This document shows, piece after piece, positions 52,089-61,787 of a stretch of DNA of 64,000 bases; position 1 is the stretch's first letter; every line of letters begins with the position of its first letter. This stretch comes from Hominenteromicrobium mulieris (GTDB lineage: Bacteria; Bacillota; Clostridia; Oscillospirales; Acutalibacteraceae), in contig JAJJOY010000002.1 of assembly GCA_021029595.1 (NCBI GenBank), forward strand, positions 372,001 through 436,000, read 5' to 3'. The notes beneath the pieces were generated by a model that saw nothing but the letters and a program-made list of their open reading frames with translations, was not told where the DNA came from and did no database searches. Position numbers and translations under genes: made by a program.

Positions 52089-52210
52089 TTTACTTCGGTC
52101 TACCCGTATAGTCAGAAAAAATGACCGGCTCCGCTTTCTCGGTACAGTCGGTCTTTTTCACACGGTAATGTATCATCTAACTGCTATATAAAACCACAAG
52201 AGGTATCCTC

Positions 52211-54091
52211 ATGAAAAAGAAACAAAAGATTACGCTGTACCGCATCATCATCACCGCCGTGATGCTGGTCGTGTTACAGTTCTTACCTATCACGGGCATT
52301 CCGCGCCTTATCGCGTACCTCGCCGCCTATCTCGTCATCGGCTACGATATTTTGAGAAAAGCCGGCAAGGGCATCCTAAACGGCCGCGCGTTCGACGAAA
52401 ACTTTTTGATGGCGCTCGCCACCCTCGGTGCGTTCTTCCTCGCCATTTGGACAAAGAGCGGCGATTATCTTGAGGGCATCGCCGTGATGCTGTTCTATCA
52501 GATCGGCGAGCTGTTCCAAAGCTACGCCGTCGGCAAAAGCCGCAAAAACATCTCCGCGCTGATGGACATCCGCCCGGACTACGCCAACATTGAAAAAGAC
52601 GGCAAGTTAGAACAGGTCGATCCCGACGAAGTCGCGGTCGGCAGCATCATCGTCGTGCAGCCGGGCGAAAAAGTCCCGCTCGACGGCGTAGTCGAAAGCG
52701 GCAACGCAAGCCTTAATACCAGCGCGCTCACCGGCGAAAGCCTCCCGCGCGATGTCAAAGAGGGCGATGAGATCATCAGCGGCTGCATCAATTTAAACGG
52801 TGTTCTGAAAATCCGCACCACAAAGGAATTCGGCGAGTCCACCGTTTCCAAAATCCTCGACCTCGTTGAAAACGCCAGTTCCCGCAAGTCCCGTTCGGAA
52901 GCGTTCATCTCCCGCTTCGCTAAAATTTACACCCCGGCGGTCTGCATTTCCGCTGTACTGCTCGGCATTGCCGTGCCGCTCCTGCGCATGGCGTTCGGCA
53001 TGGATGCCGCTTGGGTCGATTGGATCTACCGCGCGCTGACCTTCCTCGTTGTCAGCTGCCCGTGCGCACTTGTCATTTCCATCCCGCTCAGCTTCTTTGC
53101 GGGCATCGGCGGCGCAAGCCATGAGGGCGTGCTCATCAAGGGCTCCAACTATCTTGAAGCCCTCTCCGATGCAAAAATCGTCGTGTTCGATAAAACCGGC
53201 ACGCTCACGCAGGGCGTGTTTGAGGTCACTGCCGTCCACCACAACACGATGGACGAAGCAAAGCTGCTCGAGTACGCCGCGCTCGCCGAGTGCGCCTCCT
53301 CCCACCCCATCAGCAAAAGTTTGCAGAAAGCCTACGGCAAAGAGATCGACCGCAGCCGCGTAACGGACATTGAAGAAGTCAGCGGCAAGGGCATCACCGC
53401 CAAGGTCGACGGGCACGAGGTCCTCGCCGGCAACGCAAAGCTCATGGCACTGCACAATATTCCATATAACGACTGCCACAGCGTCGGCACCATCATTCAC
53501 ATGTCAATCGACGGCGAATATGCCGGTCACATCGTTATCTCCGATGTCATCAAGCCTCATTCCAAGGAAGCCATTCAGAAGCTGAAGCACGCCGGTGTTG
53601 AAAAAACCGTCATGCTCACAGGCGATGCCAAGCGTGTGGCTGATCAGGTCGCCAAAGAGCTTGGCATTGACGAAGTTCGCAGCGAGCTGCTCCCGGGCGA
53701 TAAGGTCAACGAAGTCGAAAAGCTCATTCAGAATAAGCCGAAGAAAGCAAACCTCGCGTTCGTCGGCGACGGCATCAACGATGCGCCGGTGCTCACCCGT
53801 GCCGATATCGGCATCGCCATGGGCGCCATGGGCAGCGATGCCGCCATCGAAGCCGCAGACGTTGTCCTCATGGACGATGATCCGATGCAGATTGCAAAGG
53901 CCATCAAAATTTCCCGTAAGTGCATCGGCATCGTCAAGCAGAACATCGTGTTCTCGCTCATCGTCAAGTTCGGCTGTCTCGCGCTCACCGCGTTCGGTCT
54001 TGCGAACATGTGGGCAGCCATCTTTGCGGATGTCGGTGTCATGATTATCGCGGTTCTCAACGCCATCCGCGCTTTGAAGTACAAAAAATAA
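52211..54091 (+). CDS. Heavy-metal-translocating P-type ATPase (Zn/Cd/Pb-like, P1B)
   Basis: This 626-residue membrane pump starts directly with helices and has no N-terminal HMA domain. Visible are the TGES motif in the actuator domain, the intramembrane metal site CPC (Cys283, Cys285), the phosphorylated Asp327 in DKTGTLT, the SSHP nucleotide motif and GDGINDAPVL. The spread of motifs fits P1B-type exporters of zinc, cadmium or lead more than copper, but this is inference. It is in line with the HMA gene and under the apparent control of the ArsR-AraC regulator. Confidence 0.94.
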   Translation: MKKKQKITLYRIIITAVMLVVLQFLPITGIPRLIAYLAAYLVIGYDILRKAGKGILNGRAFDENFLMALATLGAFFLAIWTKSGDYLEGIAVMLFYQIGELFQSYAVGKSRKNISALMDIRPDYANIEKDGKLEQVDPDEVAVGSIIVVQPGEKVPLDGVVESGNASLNTSALTGESLPRDVKEGDEIISGCINLNGVLKIRTTKEFGESTVSKILDLVENASSRKSRSEAFISRFAKIYTPAVCISAVLLGIAVPLLRMAFGMDAAWVDWIYRALTFLVVSCPCALVISIPLSFFAGIGGASHEGVLIKGSNYLEALSDAKIVVFDKTGTLTQGVFEVTAVHHNTMDEAKLLEYAALAECASSHPISKSLQKAYGKEIDRSRVTDIEEVSGKGITAKVDGHEVLAGNAKLMALHNIPYNDCHSVGTIIHMSIDGEYAGHIVISDVIKPHSKEAIQKLKHAGVEKTVMLTGDAKRVADQVAKELGIDEVRSELLPGDKVNEVEKLIQNKPKKANLAFVGDGINDAPVLTRADIGIAMGAMGSDAAIEAADVVLMDDDPMQIAKAIKISRKCIGIVKQNIVFSLIVKFGCLALTAFGLANMWAAIFADVGVMIIAVLNAIRALKYKK

Positions 54092-54104
54092 AAGATAACA
54101 TACC

Positions 54105-54153
54105 AAAACGCCCTTCCGCTGCGGTTTTTCCGTAAGCGGGAGGGCGTTTTTCG
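54105..54153. terminator. Bidirectional terminator between the ATPase and sortase genes
   Basis: A 10-bp outer stem AAAACGCCCT/AGGGCGTTTT plus inner CCGCT/AGCGG pairing, with A-run and T-run flanks on both strands. Confidence 0.85.
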
Positions 54154-54169
54154 TTTTCTGTTTCAGCTT

Positions 54170-55216
54170 TTAATCTTTGTACAGATTGCCCGTGTACCAA
54201 TCCACCATGCCGTTTTGGACAGCGTCCTCAAAGTAGTCGGGCCAGTAGTCCGGCGCTTTGCCGGAGGGATACCAAATGTCCGGGTACAACACGTTTTCGT
54301 TCTCCGTGATTTTTGAGGTGTCCACGGTCGCATCTTCGCCGTCACGCACCTTGCGCGCCACGATCACCGTGCGGAAGCCCTCATATTCATACGAGCATGT
54401 TGAAAGCATCACCGTTTTGTCGTTTTCGTTCAGGTCAACGCCGGTGTTCACCATGCTGCGTTTCATCACATCGTAGTAAAACTGCATCTTGTCTTCCGCA
54501 GAGTCAAAATCGCCGCGCAGATAGTTGAACAGTTCCCCTTGGTTATCGTATGTATTCGTCTTGAATACCGAAACAATCTTCCATTCCGCCGCTTCCTTTT
54601 CGGTGTCATAGCGGAATACCGGACAGCTTTTCACGGTCTTGGCACTGCCAAAACCGATCACCTGCCAGAACATTCTGCCGTCCTGCATGCTGTGCCCGTG
54701 CAAAACCTGATTATCGGAGTCCACCGTGCACATACCGTCCAAAAAGATGCTGCCGTACTTCGTGCTTTCCTTTTTGTAGTTGCGGTAAAGGTAATACTGC
54801 GGGTCGCCTGCAGGCGGTGTCAGCACCGGAAAATTGATGTCCGTGCCGTCCAGCTGCACCCAGCCCGTAATGTCGCTGTTCACACTTTGCAGCTTCAAAA
54901 CAGCTTCGCAACGGCGCTCCAGCTCTGCCATGCGTTCGCTGTCCGCCGTGTCGTCTTCAGAAGTCGCCGGGACCACGCTTTCCGTGTCGCCCGCTTCGGA
55001 GTAGATTTTCTGAATCTCACCTACGTTTTTATCCGTCACATACGGGTTCACAATGAGCTCAATTACAAGCACCGCCGCCGAAACGACAAAAATCACCGAA
55101 AACAGCGTGATGAGCACCGGGAACAGAATTCTCCGCTTTCTCGGCTGCATACTTTCTTCGTCTTCATAGACCGCCACGCGCCGCATAGGCTCCGGCTCGC
55201 GGTATTTGCGCCGCAC
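54170..55216 (-). CDS. srtB: Class B sortase
   Basis: This 348-residue protein has a basic cytosolic start, one membrane helix (about residues 28-52), and an extracellular class B sortase domain with the catalytic His in HGHSM, Cys in MLSTCSYEY and Arg in RTVIVAR. It anchors surface proteins or pilins to peptidoglycan. No protein with a recognisable sorting signal is encoded in this window, so its substrates lie elsewhere. The start is GTG at 55216 with GAGG eight bases upstream, three bases after the cinA stop, so it is probably co-transcribed with cinA. Confidence 0.92.
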   Translation of the reverse strand: MRRKYREPEPMRRVAVYEDEESMQPRKRRILFPVLITLFSVIFVVSAAVLVIELIVNPYVTDKNVGEIQKIYSEAGDTESVVPATSEDDTADSERMAELERRCEAVLKLQSVNSDITGWVQLDGTDINFPVLTPPAGDPQYYLYRNYKKESTKYGSIFLDGMCTVDSDNQVLHGHSMQDGRMFWQVIGFGSAKTVKSCPVFRYDTEKEAAEWKIVSVFKTNTYDNQGELFNYLRGDFDSAEDKMQFYYDVMKRSMVNTGVDLNENDKTVMLSTCSYEYEGFRTVIVARKVRDGEDATVDTSKITENENVLYPDIWYPSGKAPDYWPDYFEDAVQNGMVDWYTGNLYKD

Positions 55217-55219
55217 GCG

Positions 55220-56473
55220 TTACGCCTCGTCCACCGGCAAACCGGCAAGGTAGCGGCGCACCATATCGAGTGCTTTGGAGGCCGCGCAGTGGCGGTGCCA
55301 TTCGCGGGATTTCAGTCTGCCCATCGGCTGGCGCTTTGCCACCCACGTGTTCTTGCCGTCACTCAACGCAATGTACACAAGGCCCACCGGCTTTTCTTCT
55401 GTGCCGCCGTCCGGGCCCGCAATGCCCGTGATACCCACGCCGATGTCTGCACCGCTCTCACGCACAATGCCTTCCGCCATCGCGCGCGCCGTCTGTTCGC
55501 TCACTGCGCCGTATGTCACAAGCGTCTCGTGCGGTACGCCGAGCAAACGCTCCTTCACGCAGTTTGCATACGTCACACAGCCCGTCTCAAACACGGCGGA
55601 GGAACCCGGAATATCTGTAATGCGCTTTGCAAGCATACCGCCCGTGCAGGATTCCGCCGTCGCAAGCTTCTTGCCCGCCTTTTTAAGCTCACTGACCACA
55701 AGCTCCTCCAGCGTCTCCACGTCCACACCGTACACGAAGTTGCCGATGCGCTTCTTCAATTCTTCCACCACCGGCACGCACATCGCGTCCGCTTCTTCTT
55801 TCGTTGCGGCCTTCGCCGTCACGCGCACGAACATCTCGCCTTCCTTGGCATACGGCGCCACGGTCGGGTTGCTCTGCTCCATCAGGTCTTCGATCATCTG
55901 TGCCACCGGCGCTTCGCCTCTGCCGTACACATGCACGCTGTGCGAAGCAATGACCGCGCTCTGGAATTTCTCAAGGTACGGCACGGCATAGTTGTGCAGC
56001 ATCGGGGTCAATTCCGAAGGCGGGCCGGGCAGCATGATGACGATCTTGCCCTTGTCCGTCCGGAACGCGCAGCCGGGCGCAGTGCCGTTGTCGTTTTTCA
56101 GCGCGGTGCAGCCCTCCGGCAGCATCGCCTGCTTCATCTGGTTTTCGGTCATGCCGCCGTTTGCAAAGTAATCGAGCAAATGCTGGTAGCTCTGCTCGTG
56201 CAAAACGAGCTTCTTGCCCGCAGCCGCCGCCACGGTCTCTTTCGTCAGGTCGTCGCCCGTCGGCCCAAGGCCGCCCGTCGTGATGAGAATATCGCTTCTG
56301 TCGAGCGCGTCGTAAACAGCCTTTTCCAGTCTGCCCACGTTGTCGCCAACTACGGCGGCGTAGAGCAGATCAATGCCGAGCGCCGAAAGCGCCTTTGCAA
56401 CGATTGTTGTGTCCGTGTTCACGGTCTGGCCGAGCAAAAGCTCTGTACCTACCGATAATACTTCTGCCTGCAT
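55220..56473 (-). CDS. cinA: CinA-family protein (NMN amidohydrolase / ADP-ribose pyrophosphatase)
   Basis: This 417-residue protein has the N-terminal MoCF-type domain (EVLSVGTELLLGQTVNTD, TTGGLGPTGDDLT) and the C-terminal CinA amidase domain (TAESCTGGMLAKRITDIPGSS, GITGIAGPDGG). CinA proteins recycle NAD by deamidating nicotinamide mononucleotide; the competence role named in Gram-positives is less certain. NAD synthetase lies 3 kb upstream in the same direction. The ATG has GGGGAATTTT upstream with an AAAGGGG site. Confidence 0.94.
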   Translation of the reverse strand: MQAEVLSVGTELLLGQTVNTDTTIVAKALSALGIDLLYAAVVGDNVGRLEKAVYDALDRSDILITTGGLGPTGDDLTKETVAAAAGKKLVLHEQSYQHLLDYFANGGMTENQMKQAMLPEGCTALKNDNGTAPGCAFRTDKGKIVIMLPGPPSELTPMLHNYAVPYLEKFQSAVIASHSVHVYGRGEAPVAQMIEDLMEQSNPTVAPYAKEGEMFVRVTAKAATKEEADAMCVPVVEELKKRIGNFVYGVDVETLEELVVSELKKAGKKLATAESCTGGMLAKRITDIPGSSAVFETGCVTYANCVKERLLGVPHETLVTYGAVSEQTARAMAEGIVRESGADIGVGITGIAGPDGGTEEKPVGLVYIALSDGKNTWVAKRQPMGRLKSREWHRHCAASKALDMVRRYLAGLPVDEA

Positions 56474-56490
56474 GGTAAAATTCCCCTTTC

Positions 56491-57657
56491 TTACAGATGA
56501 CGGATCTCCGTCTTTTCAAGGCAATTTTTCAAAAGCTGTTCCACATCAAGTTTCTGTTCCGCAGCCTCCACCACGTTCAAAGTGGGGCGGGTGCGCGGGT
56601 GCTTCGGCGTAAACACCGTGCAGCAGTCCTCATACGGCTCAATGGAAATATCATACGTGTCAATGCGGTGCGCAAGCGTCACGATTTCCGACTTGTCGCT
56701 GCCGATAAGCGGACGGAAAACCGGCATATTCGCCGCGGCGTCCGTGCAGGCGATGGCCTGTATCGTCTGGCTTGCCACCTGCCCAAGGCTCTCACCCGTG
56801 ATGAGTGCACTGCATTCGCGCTCGCGTGCAATGCGCTCGGCGGCACGCATCATAAAGCGGCGCATAATCACGGTCGCAAGCTCCTCCGGGCAGTTGTCTC
56901 GAATTTGCTCCTGAATTTCGGTGAACGGCACGGTAATCATGTCCATTCTGCCCGCGTATTCGCCGACCTTCTTCAGCAGCGCCACCACCTTTTCATGTGC
57001 GCGCTCGCTCGTGTACGGCGGGCTCGCAAAGTGAATGGCCGTCAGCTCCACGCCGCGCTTTGCCATCATCCACGCCGCCACCGGGCTGTCGAGGCCGCCG
57101 CTGATGAGAATAGCCGCCTTGCCGCCCGTGCCCACCGGAATGCCGCCCGCGCCGGGCTTCGTCTCGCCGTGGATATACGCCGCTTTCTCGCGGATTTCCA
57201 CGCGCACCGTGATCTCCGGGTTATGCACGTCTACGGAAATGTGCGGGTTCGCGCACAGCAGCGCCGCGCCCACCTCGCGGGAGATTTCCATGGAGCCGAG
57301 CGGGAACTTCTTGTCCGCACGCTTCGATTCCACCTTGAACGTCTTAAAGCCCGCAAGTGTGTCATTGAGGTATTCCGGCGCCATTTTTGTAATGGCGTCC
57401 ATGTCCTTTTCACACACGCAAGCGCGCGCATAGCCGATGACGCCGAAAATCTTCGAGATGCGCTCCTCGGCCTCGTCAATGTCCGCGTCCTCGTCCTTCG
57501 GTTCAATGTAAATGGTGGACTGCATGGAGTACACCTCAAAGTTGCCCGCGCGCGCAATGCGGCGGCGAATGTTCTTTAACAGTCGGTCTTCAAACGTGCG
57601 GCGATTCAATCCCTTTAAGACGATCTCGCCGAGCTTGACCAGAATCACTTCCTGCAT
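56491..57657 (-). CDS. thiI: tRNA 4-thiouridine synthase ThiI
   Basis: This 388-residue protein has an N-terminal ferredoxin-like/THUMP region (residues about 1-165) and a PP-loop ATPase with SGGLDSPVA that adenylates U8 of tRNA before thiolation. It lacks the C-terminal rhodanese domain of the enterobacterial protein, as is normal in Bacillota. In that case sulfur comes directly from a dedicated cysteine desulfurase, which is the gene 33 bases upstream. It may also serve thiazole synthesis. Confidence 0.95.
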   Translation of the reverse strand: MQEVILVKLGEIVLKGLNRRTFEDRLLKNIRRRIARAGNFEVYSMQSTIYIEPKDEDADIDEAEERISKIFGVIGYARACVCEKDMDAITKMAPEYLNDTLAGFKTFKVESKRADKKFPLGSMEISREVGAALLCANPHISVDVHNPEITVRVEIREKAAYIHGETKPGAGGIPVGTGGKAAILISGGLDSPVAAWMMAKRGVELTAIHFASPPYTSERAHEKVVALLKKVGEYAGRMDMITVPFTEIQEQIRDNCPEELATVIMRRFMMRAAERIARERECSALITGESLGQVASQTIQAIACTDAAANMPVFRPLIGSDKSEIVTLAHRIDTYDISIEPYEDCCTVFTPKHPRTRPTLNVVEAAEQKLDVEQLLKNCLEKTEIRHL

Positions 57658-57689
57658 GACAAAATTCCTTTCCGTCTATAAACTCACGC

Positions 57690-58835
57690 TTACGCGTGCG
57701 AAAGCGTTTGGAGGCCCTCTTTCAAGGCGTCCGCAAACGCGTCCATTTCTTCTGCTGTGTTTTCCGCCGAAAGGCTTACGCGCAGCGATGTTTCAACGCG
57801 CTCCTTCGGCAGCTGCATCGCGCTCAGAACGTGGCTCGGTTTTGCCTTGCCGCACGCGGAACCGCTTGAAACAAAAATGTTTCGCTCCGCCAAAAAGTGC
57901 AGCATCGTCTCCGCGCGCACGCGCCCTGCCGAAAGATTCACAATATACGGCAGCGCGTTTTCGGGCGAGTTCAAAACAACCTCCGGCATCGCTTTCAGCC
58001 GTTCAATCAAATGCACCTGCACCGCTTTTACGTGTGTGAGCGCCTCTTTTTCCGTCATCATGTGCTTCACCGCTTCGCCGAACGCACAAATTTGCGGCAC
58101 GCCCTCGGTGCCGGGGCGCAGATTTTTCTCTTGCCCGCCGCCGAAACTGTGCGGCAAAATGCGTATGCCGCTTTTCACGTACAGCGCACCCACGCCCTTC
58201 GGCGCATGCACCTTGTGGCCCGAAACACTGATGAGGTCAACACCGAGCTTTTTCGGCTGGAGCGGAATTTTGCAGAAGCCCTGCACCGCGTCCGTGTGAA
58301 ACAGCGCCGGGGCCTTTTTCCTCTTGATCATGCCTGCAATGTCTTTCAGCGGCAGCAAAACGCCTGTTTCGTTATTCACCGCCATCACGCTGACCAAAAT
58401 CGTCTTCGCATCAATGGCTGCATCAAATTTCTCTTTCGGAATATTTCCGTCCGCCTCCGGCTGCACATACACGACCTCAAAGCCCTCTTTTTCAAGCTGT
58501 GCCATCGTATTGAGCACCGCCGGATGCTCGATCGCCGTCGTCACAATCTTGTTGCCCGCGCGCTTTTTCGCGTGCGCCGCACCCAAAATCGCAATGTTGT
58601 CGCTCTCTGTGCCGCCGGACGTGAAATAAATCTCCCCCGGCTGTGCCGAAAGTCTCTCGGCGATGATCTCCCGCGCCGCAGTCATCTCCTTTTCCGCCGC
58701 AAAGCCCTTGCTGTGCAGCGAAGAGGGGTTGCCGTAGCATTCCGTCATCATGTAAAGCGCCTTTTCCGCCGCCTCTTTTGAAACGCGCGTCGTCGCGCTG
58801 TTGTCCAAATAAATTTCCTGTGTCGTATCCATCAT
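57690..58835 (-). CDS. Cysteine desulfurase (NifS/IscS-like, ThiI partner)
   Basis: This 381-residue PLP enzyme moves sulfur from cysteine to an active-site Cys as persulfide. It shows YLDNSATT at the start, the PLP-Lys in SVSGHKVHAPKGVGAL and the catalytic Cys in SSGSACG. Its position next to thiI makes it the likely NifZ-type sulfur donor for tRNA s4U. Two ATGs are adjacent; the second (58832) has better spacing from AAGGG. Its site overlaps the stop of the upstream dehydrogenase gene, six bases away, which suggests translational coupling. Confidence 0.94.
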   Translation of the reverse strand: MMDTTQEIYLDNSATTRVSKEAAEKALYMMTECYGNPSSLHSKGFAAEKEMTAAREIIAERLSAQPGEIYFTSGGTESDNIAILGAAHAKKRAGNKIVTTAIEHPAVLNTMAQLEKEGFEVVYVQPEADGNIPKEKFDAAIDAKTILVSVMAVNNETGVLLPLKDIAGMIKRKKAPALFHTDAVQGFCKIPLQPKKLGVDLISVSGHKVHAPKGVGALYVKSGIRILPHSFGGGQEKNLRPGTEGVPQICAFGEAVKHMMTEKEALTHVKAVQVHLIERLKAMPEVVLNSPENALPYIVNLSAGRVRAETMLHFLAERNIFVSSGSACGKAKPSHVLSAMQLPKERVETSLRVSLSAENTAEEMDAFADALKEGLQTLSHA

Positions 58836-58841
58836 TATCCC

Positions 58842-59792
58842 TTACAGTTTTCGGTAGCCGGTCGAAAAATCGACCACATTTCTAAGCGGCTCACCCGCCA
58901 GGAAACGCTTTAAATTCTCCGCCATAATACGCACAATGCGGTCGTGCGTCTCCTGCAAATGGTATCCGCCGGAGATATGCGGTGTGATGACCGCGTTTTC
59001 CATCTTCCACAGCGGGTGATCTGCGGGCAGCGGCTCCGGGTCGGTCACGTCCACGCCCGCGCCCGCAAGCTTTCCGTTTTCCAGCGCCGCGCACAGCGCA
59101 TCTGTGTCGACGATCATCCCGCGGCCGACATTTAATAAAATCGCGCCGTCCTTCATCTTCGCCATGCGCTCTGCGTCAAACATGCCCTTCGTTGCCGTCG
59201 TGCCCGGCAGCGTGATGGCCACGCAGTCCGCCTGTGGCAAATATTCGTCAAGCTTATCGGTGTGGATGAGCTCGTCCACAAAATCGGGCTTATCCGTACC
59301 CGTGCGGCGCACGCCGATCACCCTTGCGCCCAGCGCTTTCGCACGCTTCGCAAATTCCCCACCGATGTCGCCGAGGCCGAGCACCAGCACCGTCGAGTTC
59401 CACGCCGAGCGCACCTGCCCGAGGTCGCACCACTTGCCTGTGCGCTGCACATCGCGGTACAAATGCAGCTTTTTTAAAAGTTCAAGCCACACCGCGACCA
59501 TGTATTCCGAAATCGCAAGGCCATACGCGCCCGTTGCATTCGTCAAAACGGTCTCCTTCGGCAGACAGCCGTGGATATACCCGTCCACGCCCGCACTGTT
59601 CGTCTGCAACCATTTGAGCTTATCGCCGGTCGAGATGAGCTTCGGGCTCACGTTGCCGAGGATTATATCCGCGTTCTGCACGTCCTCGCGCTCCGCCTTG
59701 CCCTCTTTATAAATAAACGTCTCCCCCGGCGCGGCTTCTTCGAGCCACACGCGCTGATAGGGCTTTGTCTCCATCGCAACTAAAATGTTCAC
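58842..59792 (-). CDS. D-2-hydroxyacid dehydrogenase, NAD-dependent
   Basis: This 316-residue protein has the NAD-binding motif VLGLGDIGGEFAKRAKALG, the substrate Arg in NVGRGMIVD, the Glu in DPEPLPADHPLW and the catalytic His in TPHISGG. The substrate is unknown; glyoxylate-, phosphoglycerate- or lactate-like acids are possible. The start is GTG at 59792 overlapping the NAD synthetase stop (GTGA), so the two are coupled. Longer in-frame starts lie inside nadE without a site. Confidence 0.92.
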   Translation of the reverse strand: MNILVAMETKPYQRVWLEEAAPGETFIYKEGKAEREDVQNADIILGNVSPKLISTGDKLKWLQTNSAGVDGYIHGCLPKETVLTNATGAYGLAISEYMVAVWLELLKKLHLYRDVQRTGKWCDLGQVRSAWNSTVLVLGLGDIGGEFAKRAKALGARVIGVRRTGTDKPDFVDELIHTDKLDEYLPQADCVAITLPGTTATKGMFDAERMAKMKDGAILLNVGRGMIVDTDALCAALENGKLAGAGVDVTDPEPLPADHPLWKMENAVITPHISGGYHLQETHDRIVRIMAENLKRFLAGEPLRNVVDFSTGYRKL

Positions 59793-61687
59793 AGTGTCTC
59801 GATCTCCTCTCTCCACACCGTATTGCACGCGTCGCTCGGCATGCGGAAATCGCCGCGCGGCGAAAGCGTCACAGAGCCCACCTTCGGGCCGTCCGGCAGG
59901 CAGGAGCGCTTAAACTGCTGCTGGAAGAAGCGGCGGTAGAACGTTTTCAGCCACTTTTTAATGGTCTCGGCGTCATACTGCCCCGCAAATGAGCGCAGCG
60001 CCATCGCATAAATTTTACGTGGCGTAAACCCAAAACGCAGCATGTAATACAAATAGTAATCATGCAGTTCATACGGCCCCACAAGGTCTTCCGTCTTCTG
60101 TGAAATTTCGCCGTCCTTCGGCGGCAATAATTCCGGGCTGACCGGCGTGTCCAAAATATCAAGTAAAACACGGCGCAGCTCGTCGTTGCCGTGCATCGCC
60201 TCATAACGCACGAGGTGGCGCACCAGTGTCTTCGGGATAGACGCGTTCACCGCATACATCGACATGTGGTCGCCGTTGTACGTCGCCCAGCCGAGCGCAA
60301 GCTCGGAAAGGTCGCCCGTGCCGATGACAATACCGCCGTACTGATTCGCAATGTCCATCAAAAGCTGCGTGCGCTCGCGCGCCTGCGAATTTTCATACGT
60401 CACGTCCAGCACCTCGGGATCGTGCTGAATGTCCTTAAAGTGCTGCTCCACCGCCTTCGCAATCGGAATTTCGTCAAAATGCACCTTGAGCTCTTCCGCA
60501 AGGCACTGCGCGTTGCTCTTCGTGCGCGCCGTCGTGCCGAAGCATGGCATCGATACCGTGCGGATGCCCGTGCGCGGCAGGCCGAGCATATCAAACGCGT
60601 TCGCCGTCACAAGCAACGCCAACGTGGAATCGAGACCGCCCGAAAGCCCAATGACCGCCGTTTTACAGCCGATGTGCTTCAGTCTCGTCGCGAGACCCGT
60701 CGCCTGCATTTTGAGGATCGTCTCGCAGCGTGCGGAAAGGTCGGCGTCGTCCTTCGGCACAAACGGGTACGGGTACGCCGTGCGCGTCGTCTCAAACTCG
60801 GGCAGGTCCATCGAAGCGTCGATGATGTCGCACACAGGCTCGTCCTGCCACGTATTCATGCGGCGGCGCTCCTGCACAAGGCGCTCCACGTCGATGTCGC
60901 CGTAGGTGATGCCGTTCGTAAACAAATCGCTCTCGTTCAGTAACGAGCCGTTTTCGCAAATCAAATTGTGTCCCGCAAAGATCATGTCCGTCGTGCTTTC
61001 GCCAAAGCCGCTGTCCGCGTACACATACGCTGCAAGCAGACGACCGGAGTGCATGCGCAGCATGTCGCGGCGGTACTGCGCCTTACCGATAATTTCATCG
61101 CTGCACGAAAGATTTAATAAAACGGTCGCGCCGCCCTTTGCAAGCGTCACACTCGGCGGATCTGCCACCCAAACATCCTCGCAGATCTCCACGCCCACGG
61201 TCACGTCCGGCGCAAGCTCAAACACCACGTCACGGCAGCCGTACCAGTCGCCCGCATAGCGCAGCATGCCGCTTTCCGGCGCGGGGGAAAAATGGCGCAG
61301 CTCGTAAAATTCGGAGTAATTCGGAATATGCTGCTTTGCCGGCAGGCCCAGCAAAACGCCGCGGCTGAACACCGCCGCGCAGTTATACAGCGCCCCGCCG
61401 GACGGGATCGGCATACCCACCGCGCACAGAATATCGAGGTCTTCCGTCTCTTCGATGAGGTCAAACAGGCACGCCTTCGCGCTTTCCATCAGCTTTCTGT
61501 CCTTAAACAGGTCGCCGCAGGTGTATCCCGTCATCGCAAGCTCCGGGAACGCGATGACCGAAGCGCCGTTTGCGGCCGCCTCGCGGATCATCTTCGCCAT
61601 CTCGTTTTTGTTGTACGGGCAGTCCGCCACTTTCACGTGCGGTGTAGCCGCCGCCACGCGCACCATTCCGTCTATTTTTATGCTCAC
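59789..61687 (-). CDS. nadE: Glutamine-dependent NAD(+) synthetase
   Basis: This 632-residue protein has an N-terminal nitrilase-like glutaminase domain (Glu in FPELAMTGYTCGDLF, Lys in PAKQHIPNYSEF, Cys in VGVEICEDVW) and a C-terminal synthetase with the PP-loop SGGLDSTLAL. It converts nicotinate adenine dinucleotide to NAD. The start is a GTG at 61687 with GGAG seven bases upstream; the longer frame has none. A perfect 8-bp hairpin GTGTCACC/GGTGACAC stands at 61705-61723 just before the site and may affect initiation. Confidence 0.95.
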   Translation of the reverse strand: MSIKIDGMVRVAAATPHVKVADCPYNKNEMAKMIREAAANGASVIAFPELAMTGYTCGDLFKDRKLMESAKACLFDLIEETEDLDILCAVGMPIPSGGALYNCAAVFSRGVLLGLPAKQHIPNYSEFYELRHFSPAPESGMLRYAGDWYGCRDVVFELAPDVTVGVEICEDVWVADPPSVTLAKGGATVLLNLSCSDEIIGKAQYRRDMLRMHSGRLLAAYVYADSGFGESTTDMIFAGHNLICENGSLLNESDLFTNGITYGDIDVERLVQERRRMNTWQDEPVCDIIDASMDLPEFETTRTAYPYPFVPKDDADLSARCETILKMQATGLATRLKHIGCKTAVIGLSGGLDSTLALLVTANAFDMLGLPRTGIRTVSMPCFGTTARTKSNAQCLAEELKVHFDEIPIAKAVEQHFKDIQHDPEVLDVTYENSQARERTQLLMDIANQYGGIVIGTGDLSELALGWATYNGDHMSMYAVNASIPKTLVRHLVRYEAMHGNDELRRVLLDILDTPVSPELLPPKDGEISQKTEDLVGPYELHDYYLYYMLRFGFTPRKIYAMALRSFAGQYDAETIKKWLKTFYRRFFQQQFKRSCLPDGPKVGSVTLSPRGDFRMPSDACNTVWREEIETL

Positions 61688-61744
61688 AAATAAGCTCCTC
61701 TCAAGTGTCACCGGAGGTGACACAATTATATTCACTTGCACAAA

Positions 61745-61774
61745 TTCCCCCTGCCGAAAAAAGAGCAGGGGGAA
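61745..61774 (-). terminator. Terminator after the VanW lipoprotein gene
   Basis: A 10-bp perfect stem TTCCCCCTGC/GCAGGGGGAA with a 10-base T-rich loop, 13 bases after the stop codon; the following T-run is weak. Confidence 0.55.
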
Positions 61775-61787
61775 ACTGTTTTTATTC

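Noticed and set aside
52110-52160. Weak GACCG/CGGTC hairpin between the HMA and ATPase genes
   Set aside because: Only five pairs with a long loop; too weak to call an attenuator although TTTTT follows.
54539-56458. Plus-strand open frame of 639 codons opposite srtB and cinA
   Set aside because: It spans two well-supported genes antisense and shows only His/Arg-rich low-complexity sequence.
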